Of a stretch of DNA of 64,000 nt, positions 34,472 to 42,613 are shown in pieces (the stretch's first letter is position 1; every line of letters starts with the position of its first letter). The position numbers and the translations under genes were made by a program. Origin of the DNA: Cohnella rhizoplanae (GTDB taxonomy: Bacteria; Bacillota; Bacilli; Paenibacillales; Paenibacillaceae); assembly GCF_948329515.1 (NCBI RefSeq), contig NZ_CAOJCN010000008.1:62001-126000 (forward strand). Reading direction: 5' to 3'. The notes beneath the pieces are model-generated. The model was not told where the DNA came from. It was given only the letters and a program-made list of their open reading frames with translations, and made no database searches.

Positions 34472-35557
34472 CTACTCGTTGCGGCCGAGCTGGCGCATCA
34501 TGCGCATGAACTGCTTCGCGTAGAGGTGGGCGGAAAAACTGCTGCGGATATGCTTCTCCGCGGATTCGACAATGGCGGCGCGAAGCGCGAGGTCGCTCAT
34601 CAGGGACAACGCCTCCTCCGTCGCGTGCGCGATATCGCCCCTGCGGTAGAACTTCCCGGTCTTGTCGTGCCGGATGAACCTGCGGACGCCGTCCGAATCC
34701 GTAGAGAGTACGGGGCATCTGCACAGCATCGCCTCTGCCACTGCATAACCGAAGCCTTCCATGATCGAGGTCGAGCACAGGAATCCGCCGGAGTCCCCGA
34801 TGATCGACAGGTAATCCGCCATCTGCCCATGCGGAATGTTCGAATGCCGCACCAGCCGGTCCGACAGCTTCAGGTACTGCAGGGTCTGCTCGAAGGCAGC
34901 CTTTTCCGGCGGATCGGACAAGGTGTTGTCGTCGAACATCCACAGTTGCAGCTGCGGATAATACCCTCTCAGGTTCGCCCCGATCAGCAAGTAATCTTGC
35001 CAATTTTTATTTTTCTCCAGCCGTCCGACCCACCCCAGGATCGGATATGGCTTCTTAGGATAAGATTCGTAGCCGAACTGTTCGGCATCCAGCGGATCGT
35101 CGAAGCAGAAATGGGGCAGCTGGGGGAAAAGGCGCCGCATCAGCTCGATCAGGTGGTCCGTCTTGGGATAGAGCAGCGCATCCGCATAGACCCGCACCCG
35201 AGGCGCGAAGTCTTCGAGAATCGCGCTCGCGGTCTCGTACGTGCCGAGCCCCTGCACCTCGAAGATTACCGTTCCTTCGTACGCCCAATTCCGGATTTTC
35301 TCCATTAAAAAGATGTCCGTGCACACCACGATCACGTCGTAGCTCTCACGCTCGATCAGCCGCTCGATCAGGAAGTCGTTTCCCGTGACGAACGTCTTGA
35401 TGCCGCTGATGTTTTTGCGTCCCTGGCCGTCGTGCGTATAGAGCAGGTGGCACTCGTGCCCGGCGCGCATCAACGCACGGCTGCGAACCCGGTTCAGCGT
35501 CTCCATGCCGCCGCTCGGATTATAGAAGGTGAACAGGATTTTCATCTCATCACTCAT
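34472..35557 (-). CDS. Glycosyltransferase family 4-like
   Basis: 361 aa with a GT-B fold: N-terminal half opening MKILFTFYNPSGGMETLNRVRSR, C-terminal half with the nucleotide-sugar site GWVGRLEKNKNWQDYL and the GT4 E-x7-E type segment CSTSIMEGFGYAVAEAMLCRCPV. Retaining transferase for an unknown glycan. Its ATG (35557) directly abuts the TGA of the GT2 gene, so translation is coupled; a second in-frame ATG at 35545 is an alternative start. With the GT2 and the surface-type proteins next door, it may glycosylate a surface or spore protein. Confidence 0.85.
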   Translation of the reverse strand: MSDEMKILFTFYNPSGGMETLNRVRSRALMRAGHECHLLYTHDGQGRKNISGIKTFVTGNDFLIERLIERESYDVIVVCTDIFLMEKIRNWAYEGTVIFEVQGLGTYETASAILEDFAPRVRVYADALLYPKTDHLIELMRRLFPQLPHFCFDDPLDAEQFGYESYPKKPYPILGWVGRLEKNKNWQDYLLIGANLRGYYPQLQLWMFDDNTLSDPPEKAAFEQTLQYLKLSDRLVRHSNIPHGQMADYLSIIGDSGGFLCSTSIMEGFGYAVAEAMLCRCPVLSTDSDGVRRFIRHDKTGKFYRRGDIAHATEEALSLMSDLALRAAIVESAEKHIRSSFSAHLYAKQFMRMMRQLGRNE

Positions 35558-36760
35558 TCATAATGTTTTTAAAATCGCGAGTAGGGCTTCCGTGCGAAAA
35601 AGCTCGTTGTACAGGTCCGGCCTCGGCGGCGCTTCGTTGTGGCGACGGTAACGGATGTCCGTGCGGTCCGCGGTATAAAAGGAGGACATCGCAGTCTCGT
35701 CGGCCTTGGACAGCTGCGCGATCATGAACTCCATATCCATCGGATCGGGAAAAAGCGCCGGACCCAGCACCATCGTATATCTCGTGCGGAGCATCTGCAC
35801 GGCGTATAACAGCGCTTTGATCTCCGACTCGTTCGCGAACGACTTGAAGTCCGTCACCGGATGCGAGACCGAGGATAGCAGCGCGGTCGCCTGACCGCCC
35901 GGCGTCAGATCCAGCACGTAGCAATAGTAATTGCTGAACGCCTGCTCGTATAAATTTTCCAGTCGCTCGATCGAGCTTCCGTCCACTACGCTCACCGGAT
36001 AGATCACGGTGACGAGCGGTTCGATATTCCTGCGGCCCCTGGCCAGGTGTCTCGCCAGATGATAGCGATATCGCCAATACCGGTGCTGCGCAACCGTCTG
36101 GAGCGTGGCCGAGATGCTGAAGGTCGAGTTGACCCGGTAATCCATCAATTCGACGGGGATGTATTTGATCTCGCAATGCTCCGTCAGCCGCAGCCAATAA
36201 TCGTAATCCTCGACGGGCTGCAGCCCGTAGCCGTCGATCATTTTGGCGTACTTCGCCTTATACATAAAAGAGACCCCGATGATCGAGGAGTCGAGCAGTT
36301 TGTCTTTGGGCTTGGATTGATATTGGCGCAGCGCAGCGAGCTTGCTCTCGTCGTTCAGCGGCCTGTCTTCGTTGTCGATGGATTGGAAGGAGCTGTAGAC
36401 GAGGCCGAGCTCGTCGGGTCCCTTGGCCAGCGCCTTGCGCAGCGTCTCGAAAAAAGCCGGATAATACACGTTGTCGCTGGAAACCCAGGTCAAATATCGA
36501 ATCTGCTTCATTTTATACAGCTTCTTGAACCCCGCGTTCAGCGCGTTCGCCACGCCCTGGTTTTGGCCGAGCGGCATCACCTCGGCCCGCGCGTCGCCGT
36601 CGATGTACTGCCGTACGAGCGGCTCCATCTCGGGCGCGCCGTCGATAACGACGATCAGCTTAAAATCCATGTACGATTGCCGAAGCACGGACTCCAGCGC
36701 GGCCTTCAGAAACGCCGGCTTTTGCTTGTAGACGGGCATGACGACGCCCAAGTCGACCAT
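35558..36760 (-). CDS. Glycosyltransferase family 2
   Basis: 400 aa. N-terminal GT-A domain: VVMPVYKQKPAFLKAALESV, LIVVIDGAP, GQNQGVANALNAGF and WVSSDNVYYP (the position of the metal-binding DxD is SDN). Then GVSFMYKAKYAKMIDGYGLQ and EDYDYWLRL, the usual acceptor-side motif of GT2 enzymes. GAAGAGGTG precedes the ATG. First gene of a two-gene operon with the GT4 transferase. Confidence 0.88.
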   Translation of the reverse strand: MVDLGVVMPVYKQKPAFLKAALESVLRQSYMDFKLIVVIDGAPEMEPLVRQYIDGDARAEVMPLGQNQGVANALNAGFKKLYKMKQIRYLTWVSSDNVYYPAFFETLRKALAKGPDELGLVYSSFQSIDNEDRPLNDESKLAALRQYQSKPKDKLLDSSIIGVSFMYKAKYAKMIDGYGLQPVEDYDYWLRLTEHCEIKYIPVELMDYRVNSTFSISATLQTVAQHRYWRYRYHLARHLARGRRNIEPLVTVIYPVSVVDGSSIERLENLYEQAFSNYYCYVLDLTPGGQATALLSSVSHPVTDFKSFANESEIKALLYAVQMLRTRYTMVLGPALFPDPMDMEFMIAQLSKADETAMSSFYTADRTDIRYRRHNEAPPRPDLYNELFRTEALLAILKTL

Positions 36761-36860
36761 GAAGCGTCACCTCTTCCGCGCATAGATGATGTTAGTGTAT
36801 GGGACTCCCGCCGAATTGCTTGTGCGACTAACCCTGCCCGGCTCTCGATTTCTCCGCGCG

Positions 36861-36886
36861 AAAAGCCCGGCGTTCGCACGCCGGGC
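36861..36886 (-). terminator. Terminator of the small surface-type protein gene
   Basis: Minus strand GCCCGGCGT / ACGCCGGGC with a 4-nt loop followed by TTTT, 16 bp past the stop at 36902. Confidence 0.85.
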
Positions 36887-36901
36887 CGGACTGCGGCAAG
36901 T

Positions 36902-37279
36902 TTATATCGGTATCGTCAATCCGCTCGTCGGCGTGAGCTCGGACTGCAGTACGCGCTGCTCGGTCACGAGATTGCCGAATTCGTCCAATCCGTAAGTGGA
37001 CATCGCGACCTGGGTTAGCGTGGCCGTGACGCTGTATTGCACTTCATAGGACACGTTCCCGGCGATGAAAAAGCTGCGGATGTCGGATGAAAAAGCAGGC
37101 AGGATATAGCCGGTAACGTAAAGCGGCGTCAAAACCAGCGTGCTGCTGGGAACGCCGAACACTTCAACGACGACCGTCGCGCTCGCGTTGCTCAGGTTGC
37201 GGGCGCTGACGACGATATTGGTTGCCGCCGTGCCTGACGCTCTCGTGTTCGTGATAAGACCCGTCGTATAAGTCGGCAT
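36902..37279 (-). CDS. Small beta-rich protein, no signal peptide, unknown function
   Basis: Start at ATG 37279 (MPTYTTGLITN) because AGGAGGGAG lies 5-6 bp upstream; the frame upstream to 37339 is not preceded by a ribosome site. 125 aa, rich in Thr, Val, Ser and Ala, with alternating polar/hydrophobic runs (ATNIVVSARNLSNASATVVVEVFG) that suggest a beta-sandwich; no Cys, no signal peptide, no membrane helix. Not recognised. Divergent from the Asp-box propeller gene and near another small protein of similar composition (38792-39226), so a shared surface or spore-coat role is possible but unproven. Confidence 0.7.
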   Translation of the reverse strand: MPTYTTGLITNTRASGTAATNIVVSARNLSNASATVVVEVFGVPSSTLVLTPLYVTGYILPAFSSDIRSFFIAGNVSYEVQYSVTATLTQVAMSTYGLDEFGNLVTEQRVLQSELTPTSGLTIPI

Positions 37280-37450
37280 GAGATCTCCCTCCTTCCCTCT
37301 CTCTACTCTATTCCTGCCGCGCGAGGAGTAGCTGGACAACTACGCCCCGGAAATCGCGCATTTTTTTGTCCGCGGCAGGCAGGCGCATAGGTGGCTTGTT
37401 CGAGATCGCTATAGAATAAGCTATGACTGACGCAGAGGGGGAGAGAAGGC

Positions 37451-38695
37451 TTGACCAATTTCAACTTTCAGGTAACGCCTGCGGGCTTCCCCAAGTTCGA
37501 GCCGAGCGTCGCCGTGAATTTACTGATTCCGGGTATCATGGTGGCGGTATCCGTCGACACGACGACTGGCGTGCCTATGACGGGATTGTATCGCTCTTTG
37601 GACGGCGGCTTCAGTTGGAGCAACACCTTGCTCCCTTTGCCCCCCGGGTTCACCGGCGCCGAAGCGCCGACGGTGACTTATGCGTTTCCAAGCACGTTCG
37701 CCGTCGCCGTACACGTGTTTCCCGGCGCATCCTTCGGTACGACCGTCGTTTATGTATCCACGGACAATGGAGCGACGTTCACTCCCCCCAAGATCGTAGC
37801 GCCGGGCTACGGCACCTACATTAACAACGACGAGACCAATATCACGGCGGATACGGGCCAATCCAGCCCTTATCTCGGCAATCTGTACCTCACGTACAAC
37901 CATCAATTCAATGTCGCGAACAGCGGGAATTCGACGGCTTTCTTTCAGCGATCGACCGACATGGGGACAACCTGGAATACGCCGGTGCTGCTGTCCAGCG
38001 AATCGGACCAGGTCGAGCGGCCGGAAGTCGCGGTGAGTCTCACCGGCATCGTGTATGCCGCCTGGGTAACCGTCAATCCCAGCTATCGTTATGTCATCCG
38101 CAGATCGCTGGATGGAGGGGTGACGTTCGAGCCGTCCGTGCTTGTGTCGAACATCGTCCCCGTTCCGACCATCCTTCCCGTGCCGGGCTATGGCTTTCGG
38201 GTGCTCACCTTCGCCAGCATCTCCACGGACCGGTCCATCGGGCCCAACACCGGAGCGGTCTACGCGGTGTGGCAGGACTATCGTCAAGGCTACGCCAATA
38301 TCTTCATGTCCAAATCGATAGACAACGGCGTGAATTGGTCCGCGCCGGTCCCCATCACGGGCGCGCCCGCCGGCACCCAGAACTTCTTTCCGTCCGTCGA
38401 CGTGGACCCGCTGACCGGCGTCGTCAATATCATTTACTACAGCAATCAGGTCAACGGCTTCGATCTGGACGTCTACGTGGCGCGTTCGATCAACGGCGGA
38501 GCGACGTTCACCAACACCCGCATCACGAACACTTCGTTTAACCCGAATGGCAGCAATCCGACCCCCGTCTCTCTGATCGGGGACTACATCGACATCGTCA
38601 GCGTCCCTCCCGGCGGATATATCGGCATATGGACGGATACAAGCCCGGGCACGCAGACGATCTTCGCGGGGTATTCGGATATCGTCATTCCGTAA
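37451..38695 (+). CDS. Six-Asp-box beta-propeller (sialidase/BNR-like)
   Basis: Start at TTG 37451 with GGGGGAG about 7 bp upstream. 414 aa with six Asp boxes: SLDGGFSW, STDNGATF, STDMGTTW, SLDGGVTF, SIDNGVNW and SINGGATF, spaced as in a six-bladed propeller. Such boxes occur in sialidases and in non-enzymatic sugar- or cell-binding propellers. The Arg triad of true sialidases was not recognised, so catalysis is doubtful. No signal peptide. A strong bidirectional terminator follows. Confidence 0.8.
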   Translation: MTNFNFQVTPAGFPKFEPSVAVNLLIPGIMVAVSVDTTTGVPMTGLYRSLDGGFSWSNTLLPLPPGFTGAEAPTVTYAFPSTFAVAVHVFPGASFGTTVVYVSTDNGATFTPPKIVAPGYGTYINNDETNITADTGQSSPYLGNLYLTYNHQFNVANSGNSTAFFQRSTDMGTTWNTPVLLSSESDQVERPEVAVSLTGIVYAAWVTVNPSYRYVIRRSLDGGVTFEPSVLVSNIVPVPTILPVPGYGFRVLTFASISTDRSIGPNTGAVYAVWQDYRQGYANIFMSKSIDNGVNWSAPVPITGAPAGTQNFFPSVDVDPLTGVVNIIYYSNQVNGFDLDVYVARSINGGATFTNTRITNTSFNPNGSNPTPVSLIGDYIDIVSVPPGGYIGIWTDTSPGTQTIFAGYSDIVIP

Positions 38696-38719
38696 GCGCG
38701 CCGCAACGCGCAGGCACAG

Positions 38720-38760
38720 AAAAGGGATAAAGCAGAGAATGCTCTGCTTTATCCCTTTTT
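38720..38760. terminator. Strong bidirectional terminator
   Basis: A perfect 18-bp stem (AAAAGGGATAAAGCAGAG and its complement, 4-nt loop AATG) with T-runs on both strands, between the convergent propeller gene and the gene at 38792. Confidence 0.95.
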
Positions 38761-38791
38761 GATGATTGCGCTTTTTTCGCGCGAAGGCGGA

Positions 38792-39226
38792 TCAGTCCGA
38801 TACGGCCGTGAAGTTGAAGCTCTCGGGTCCTACTCGGGTCGTCCCGAGCAGGGAGGCGGTCACGAACACCGTATAGGGCACGTTGCCGATATTCGGCGCG
38901 TTAAAGTCCGAGCCGGCGATCGTGATCAACTGCGGCCCGAGGATGGCGACATTAAGGTTCTCGGATGCCGAGAATACGAGCACGCCGCCGGTCGTCAGCC
39001 CCCTATAGACCAATATCGTGATGTTGGTCACGACGGGCACCAATGGGAGCTGCAGCGCCATGACCCCCGTGAACTCGACCCGGGTCAAGCCCGCGGTCCC
39101 TGCCGACAGGTCGAGCGTCTGCTGGGCGACCAGTTGCGGCGTGTTGATCACGCTGATCGGAATCGCGATCGAGTTGGCGTAACTCGCGTTTTGCGAAGTT
39201 TTGGACTCCAAAAATCTAGCTGCCAT
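38792..39226 (-). CDS. Beta-rich surface-type protein, no signal peptide, unknown function
   Basis: 144 aa from ATG 39226, preceded by GAGGGAGGG. Rich in Thr, Val, Leu and Ala with alternating patterns (TRVEFTGVMALQLPLVPVV, TNITILVYRGL, NVPYTVFVTASLLG), suggesting a beta-structured fibre or coat subunit. No signal peptide, no Cys. A sequence resembling a sigma-K -10 element lies just upstream. Not recognised; resembles the protein at 36902-37279 in size and composition but not clearly in sequence. Confidence 0.7.
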   Translation of the reverse strand: MAARFLESKTSQNASYANSIAIPISVINTPQLVAQQTLDLSAGTAGLTRVEFTGVMALQLPLVPVVTNITILVYRGLTTGGVLVFSASENLNVAILGPQLITIAGSDFNAPNIGNVPYTVFVTASLLGTTRVGPESFNFTAVSD

Positions 39227-39246
39227 AAGTTATCCCTCCCTCGCCA

Positions 39247-39274
39247 TATTTTATGACTAAGAGGGACAGCCGGT
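39247..39274 (-). promoter_or_regulatory. Candidate sigma-K-like promoter
   Basis: On the minus strand AC (39274-39273), 17 bp, then CATAAAATA (39255-39247), matching the sigma-K pattern AC-N(16-17)-CATAnnnTA. It lies 20 bp before the ATG of the 38792 gene. Short motifs like this occur by chance, so this is tentative. Confidence 0.35.
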
Positions 39275-39361
39275 CTGTGCGATGGCCACCGCGCTAATCG
39301 CCCTTTTGACGCGCGCGGAGGGTGCTTAGGGCAGGCCGCGAAGGGGCAGAGTCGAGTGGGA

Positions 39362-39573
39362 CGCCATCGCCTGTTGCAGTGAAGACGATAGGCCGGATTG
39401 CTGGCGAGCGGGGTTCGCCGCCTCTTCTAGTGCAGGCGATAGGCTAGATTGTTGCTGAGCGGGGCGCATCGCCTCTCCTAGTAAAGGCGATTCGCCAGAT
39501 TGCGCGTGAGTTGGGCGCATCGCCTCTTCTAGTGCAGGCGATAGGCCGGATTGTTGGCTTGCAATGCACATCG
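39362..39573. repeat. Repeat family A, array 1: four 51-bp units
   Basis: Units aligned on the core CCTCTYCTAGTR at 39370, 39421, 39472 and 39523, spaced exactly 51 bp. The core lies in a hairpin: ATCGCCT and AGGCGAT flank a 10-nt loop. The array abuts the 3' end of the flavin oxidoreductase gene. The same family recurs at 62244-62490. One plus-strand frame gives ASPLLV(K/Q)AI-like 17-residue units, but a stop interrupts it. Confidence 0.85.
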
Positions 39574-39594
39574 CTCCTACGTCGCGGCGCCTCC

Positions 39595-40650
39595 TCAAAC
39601 CCGCTGCAGCGTCGGCCCGCTCCATACCGCGCTCGGGATCTCCCGGCGCAGCGCGGGCATGACGTCCGCGGCGAAGCGCTCGATCTGCTCGCGCTGCTCG
39701 ACCTCGGAGAGCCCGTCCACGCTGATCGCCAGCACCTGATTGCCGAACCCCTCGTAGTAACGCAGCACCTTCTCGATCACGCTGTCCGCGCTGCCGACCA
39801 GCATTGAGCCCCGCGCGATCGCGTCCTCGAGACCCGCGAACGGCGACTGGTTGTGCTGCGAAGATGCCGTCGCGCTGAACGCGTCGTAATAAGGCCGAAA
39901 CCGGCGGATGGCTTCCTCCTTCGTATCCGCCAGGTACAGCTGGCCCGCTCCCGCGCCGATGAGCGCGTCCTTCGGATCGTGGCCGTAGTAGGCCAGACGT
40001 TCGCGGTAATGGTCGATCAGCGCCTGATACTTAGCCATCGGATGGAACGTGTTGGACGAGAAGATCGGCTCTCCGAACTTCGCGGCCAGCTCCGTCGAGA
40101 GCGGACTCGAGGCGCTGCCGTGCCATATGGGGATTCGCGTTTGATACGGTCTCGGATAGGTCGTCACTTCGCTTAGCGGCGGGCGGTACTTGCCTTCCCA
40201 GGACACCTTCTCCTCCGTCCACAAACGCTTCAGCAGCGCGTAACGCTCTGCGAGCGATTCCCACTGCTCCTCCTCCCGGATGCCGAACAACGGATAGTGG
40301 CGCGGATCGTTGCCCTTGCCGATGATGAGCTCGAGCCGGCCGCCGGAGAGATGGTCGAGCGTGGCATAGTCCTCGGCGACGCGCACCGGATCGAGCACGC
40401 TCAGCACCGTCACCGTCGTCAATAGCCGTATCCGCGACGTCCGCGCGGCGACGGCGGTCAGCACGACGGCCGGCGACGACGACAGGAAGGGCTCGCCGTG
40501 CCGCTCTCCCACGCCGTATGCATCGAAGCCTAGTTCCTCGGCTAGCGCAGCCTGCTTCAGCACGTTTTGAAACTTCTCCTGGTCGGTCAGCGTCTCCCCG
40601 GTCACCGCGTTCGGTATGTTCATCAGCAGGCTGAATAAGGCAAATTTCAT
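39595..40650 (-). CDS. LLM-class flavin-dependent oxidoreductase (luciferase-like)
   Basis: 351 aa from ATG 40650, preceded by GAGGAGG. Luciferase-like TIM barrel: LAEELGFDAYGVGERHGEPFLSSSP, RIRLLTTVTVLSVLDPVRVAEDYATLDHLSGGRLELIIGKGND, PIWHGSASSPLSTELAAKFGEP and a C-terminal FGNQVLAISVDGL. Such enzymes use FMN with NAD(P)H or reduced FMN to oxidise small substrates. Monocistronic; flanked by two different repeat arrays. Substrate unknown. It is distinct from the LLM enzyme of the catabolic operon (49801-50994). Confidence 0.88.
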   Translation of the reverse strand: MKFALFSLLMNIPNAVTGETLTDQEKFQNVLKQAALAEELGFDAYGVGERHGEPFLSSSPAVVLTAVAARTSRIRLLTTVTVLSVLDPVRVAEDYATLDHLSGGRLELIIGKGNDPRHYPLFGIREEEQWESLAERYALLKRLWTEEKVSWEGKYRPPLSEVTTYPRPYQTRIPIWHGSASSPLSTELAAKFGEPIFSSNTFHPMAKYQALIDHYRERLAYYGHDPKDALIGAGAGQLYLADTKEEAIRRFRPYYDAFSATASSQHNQSPFAGLEDAIARGSMLVGSADSVIEKVLRYYEGFGNQVLAISVDGLSEVEQREQIERFAADVMPALRREIPSAVWSGPTLQRV

Positions 40651-41163
40651 GGTGGACCTCCTCGGGATATGGGACCGAATCGATTCTTCACACTATTCCA
40701 GGCTTTTTAGTCAGAATCACAACGCCCCTACTATAAGCCCTGCCCCGAAGAAGTGTCTAATAGAGTTTTTGAATGCATCTATCGATAAAATAAAAGAAGC
40801 GCTCCGCGGGATCGCTCCTGTCCTCAGCGGGCCGGGTCCCCCCCGGAGCTGACCGAAGCGTTTACGCGGAGATGCGCGTGTTCCTGTGCGAAGGGGATAG
40901 CGTTAAAACGGTGGATAAAGCGCGTGTTCCTGTGCGAGGGGAATAGCGTTAAAACGGGCGGAGCGTGCTCCTGTGCGAAGGGGATAGCGTTAAAATGGGC
41001 GGAGATGCGCGTGTTCCTGCGCGAAGGGGATAGCGTTAAAACGGGGGCGAAGACGTCGGGTCGTAAACGCTATTTGGCGATACTCTCACGTTCACGGCCA
41101 AGGCGCCGAGGGTTCTCCCCGCGGTGCCTTGGCCGTGCTTGCAACCTGCGCGGAGCAGGCGGT
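40651..41163. other. 513-bp gap with repeat family C and a terminal hairpin
   Basis: No convincing gene. It contains repeat array C (40874-41050) and, at 41094-41136, a 14-bp hairpin (ACGGCCAAGGCGCC / GGTGCCTTGGCCGT, 15-nt loop) just past the M20 gene stop, without a T-run. The plus-strand frame 40924-41379 runs through the array into antisense of the M20 gene and is not believed. Confidence 0.55.
40874..41050. repeat. Repeat family C: four units of 41-46 bp
   Basis: Core GCGTGTTCCTGTGCGA plus AGGGGATAGCGTTAAAACGG, units at 40876, 40922, 40963 and 41009 (spacings 46, 41 and 46; the short one lacks 5 bp). No strong internal palindrome was found. Sequence unrelated to families A, B and D. Confidence 0.8.
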
Positions 41164-42486
41164 CTATTCGAAGCCCCGCTCCAAAAACGAAGCGGCCGCC
41201 CGCGCGTGCAGCTTGGCCCCGAGCGCGATCGCCCGCTCGTCCAGATCGAACGACGGATGGTGGAGCGGATGAACGATGCCTCGCGCCTCGTCGCGCACGC
41301 CGATGAGCAGCATGGCACCGGGGGCCTTGTCGAGATAATAAGCGAAGTCTTCACCTGCAAGGCTGGGCTGGTCGAGTAGGCGAACCTGCTCCGCGCCGAA
41401 CACGTCGGCGCCCGCCCGCTCCGCGAGCCCGACCGCCGCGGCGTCGTTGATCAGCGCCTTGCCCATGCGGAAGCTCGGCTCGACGGTGCCGCCGAAGCGG
41501 TCGGCGCAGGCTGCGGCGCAGCGCTCGAGCACGAACCTGATCCGCCGCACCGTCGCGTCGCCGAAGGCCCGGTAGGTGCCGAGCACTTCGGCCGTGTCCG
41601 CGATGACGTTGCCTGCGGTCCCGGCATGAAGCTTGCCGAAGGCGAAGGCCACCGGCTCGAGCGGATCGGACGAGACCGCCACGGCGCTATTGGCTTCCAC
41701 TGCGAAGTGGGCGGCCATGAGCAGCGCGTCCGCCGCCAGATGCGGAGCCCCGTGATGGCCGGACCTGCCGCGGAACGTGAATCGAAAATGCGACGAGGCC
41801 GCCATCGCCTCCCGCCGGTGAATCGCCATCTCGCCGGTATCGAGCCCCGGCCAAACGTGCAGCGCGAATGCCGCGTCAGCCCCATCCGCGGCCCCGCTCT
41901 CGACAAGATCGCGTCCGCCGCTGCGCAACTCGCCGTCAACCGGACTGGGCGCCGCTCCCTCCTCGGCAGGCTGGAATACGAATCGAACCGTCCCCGCCAG
42001 CCGTTCGCGCTCCAGGCTTAACCCATAGGCAGCCGCCAGCAGCATCGCCGTATGCGCGTCATGGCCGCAAGCATGCATCGCTCCCTCGATCTCGGAGCCG
42101 TATTCGCGGCCCTCGATCTCGCGGATCGGGAGCGCGTCCATGTCCGCGCGCAGCAGTACGGTTCGACCGGGCCGGCTGCCGCGCAATACGCCGACGACGC
42201 CTTTCCCGAAGTGATCCCCGACGCTCTCCTGCACCTCTAGACCATACTCGCGCAGCAGCTGCGCGACACGGGTCGCAGTTCGGCCGACGTCGTACATGAG
42301 CTCGGGAAAATGATGAAACTCCCGCCGAAGCGAGATCCATTCGGCTTCCCGCTCCTCGATGGCGCGGCAGACGGCGTCGACGTCCAAGTCCGAACCTCCC
42401 CGCACGGCGTGCAGTTCTCGCTCCCAGCCCGTTGCCTCGGGACTCCACGACGCTGCTGCCGACACTTGACCCGTCAATAAAGCCAT
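41164..42486 (-). CDS. M20D-family amidohydrolase/peptidase
   Basis: 440 aa from ATG 42486 (GTG 42495 is an alternative; the ribosome site is weak for both). M20D features: LRREFHHFPEL, LLRADMDALPIRE, the metal site MHACGHDAHTAMLL and FVFQPAEEGA, LHVWPGL, the dimerisation-domain GRSGHHGAPHLAADAL, and C-terminal SLAGEDFAYYLDKAPGAMLLIG. These zinc/manganese enzymes deacylate N-acyl amino acids, hippurate or similar amides in the cytoplasm. N-terminus about 35 residues longer than usual, so the true start might be internal. No operon partners. Confidence 0.88.
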   Translation of the reverse strand: MALLTGQVSAAASWSPEATGWERELHAVRGGSDLDVDAVCRAIEEREAEWISLRREFHHFPELMYDVGRTATRVAQLLREYGLEVQESVGDHFGKGVVGVLRGSRPGRTVLLRADMDALPIREIEGREYGSEIEGAMHACGHDAHTAMLLAAAYGLSLERERLAGTVRFVFQPAEEGAAPSPVDGELRSGGRDLVESGAADGADAAFALHVWPGLDTGEMAIHRREAMAASSHFRFTFRGRSGHHGAPHLAADALLMAAHFAVEANSAVAVSSDPLEPVAFAFGKLHAGTAGNVIADTAEVLGTYRAFGDATVRRIRFVLERCAAACADRFGGTVEPSFRMGKALINDAAAVGLAERAGADVFGAEQVRLLDQPSLAGEDFAYYLDKAPGAMLLIGVRDEARGIVHPLHHPSFDLDERAIALGAKLHARAAASFLERGFE

Positions 42487-42613
42487 TTTTCCCACCCGCT
42501 TACTATGATTTGTATGGTCACGACTCTACCACCCGGGCGTCCCGGCGTCAATCCGCGGGCTTATCGGACTTTTCTATTCATTCGCGCCGTCCTCTATTCA
42601 ATCTCAAAGCCCC

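Noticed and set aside
40924..41379. 151-residue plus-strand frame across repeat array C
   Set aside because: It runs from the repeats into antisense of the M20 gene and has no ribosome site.
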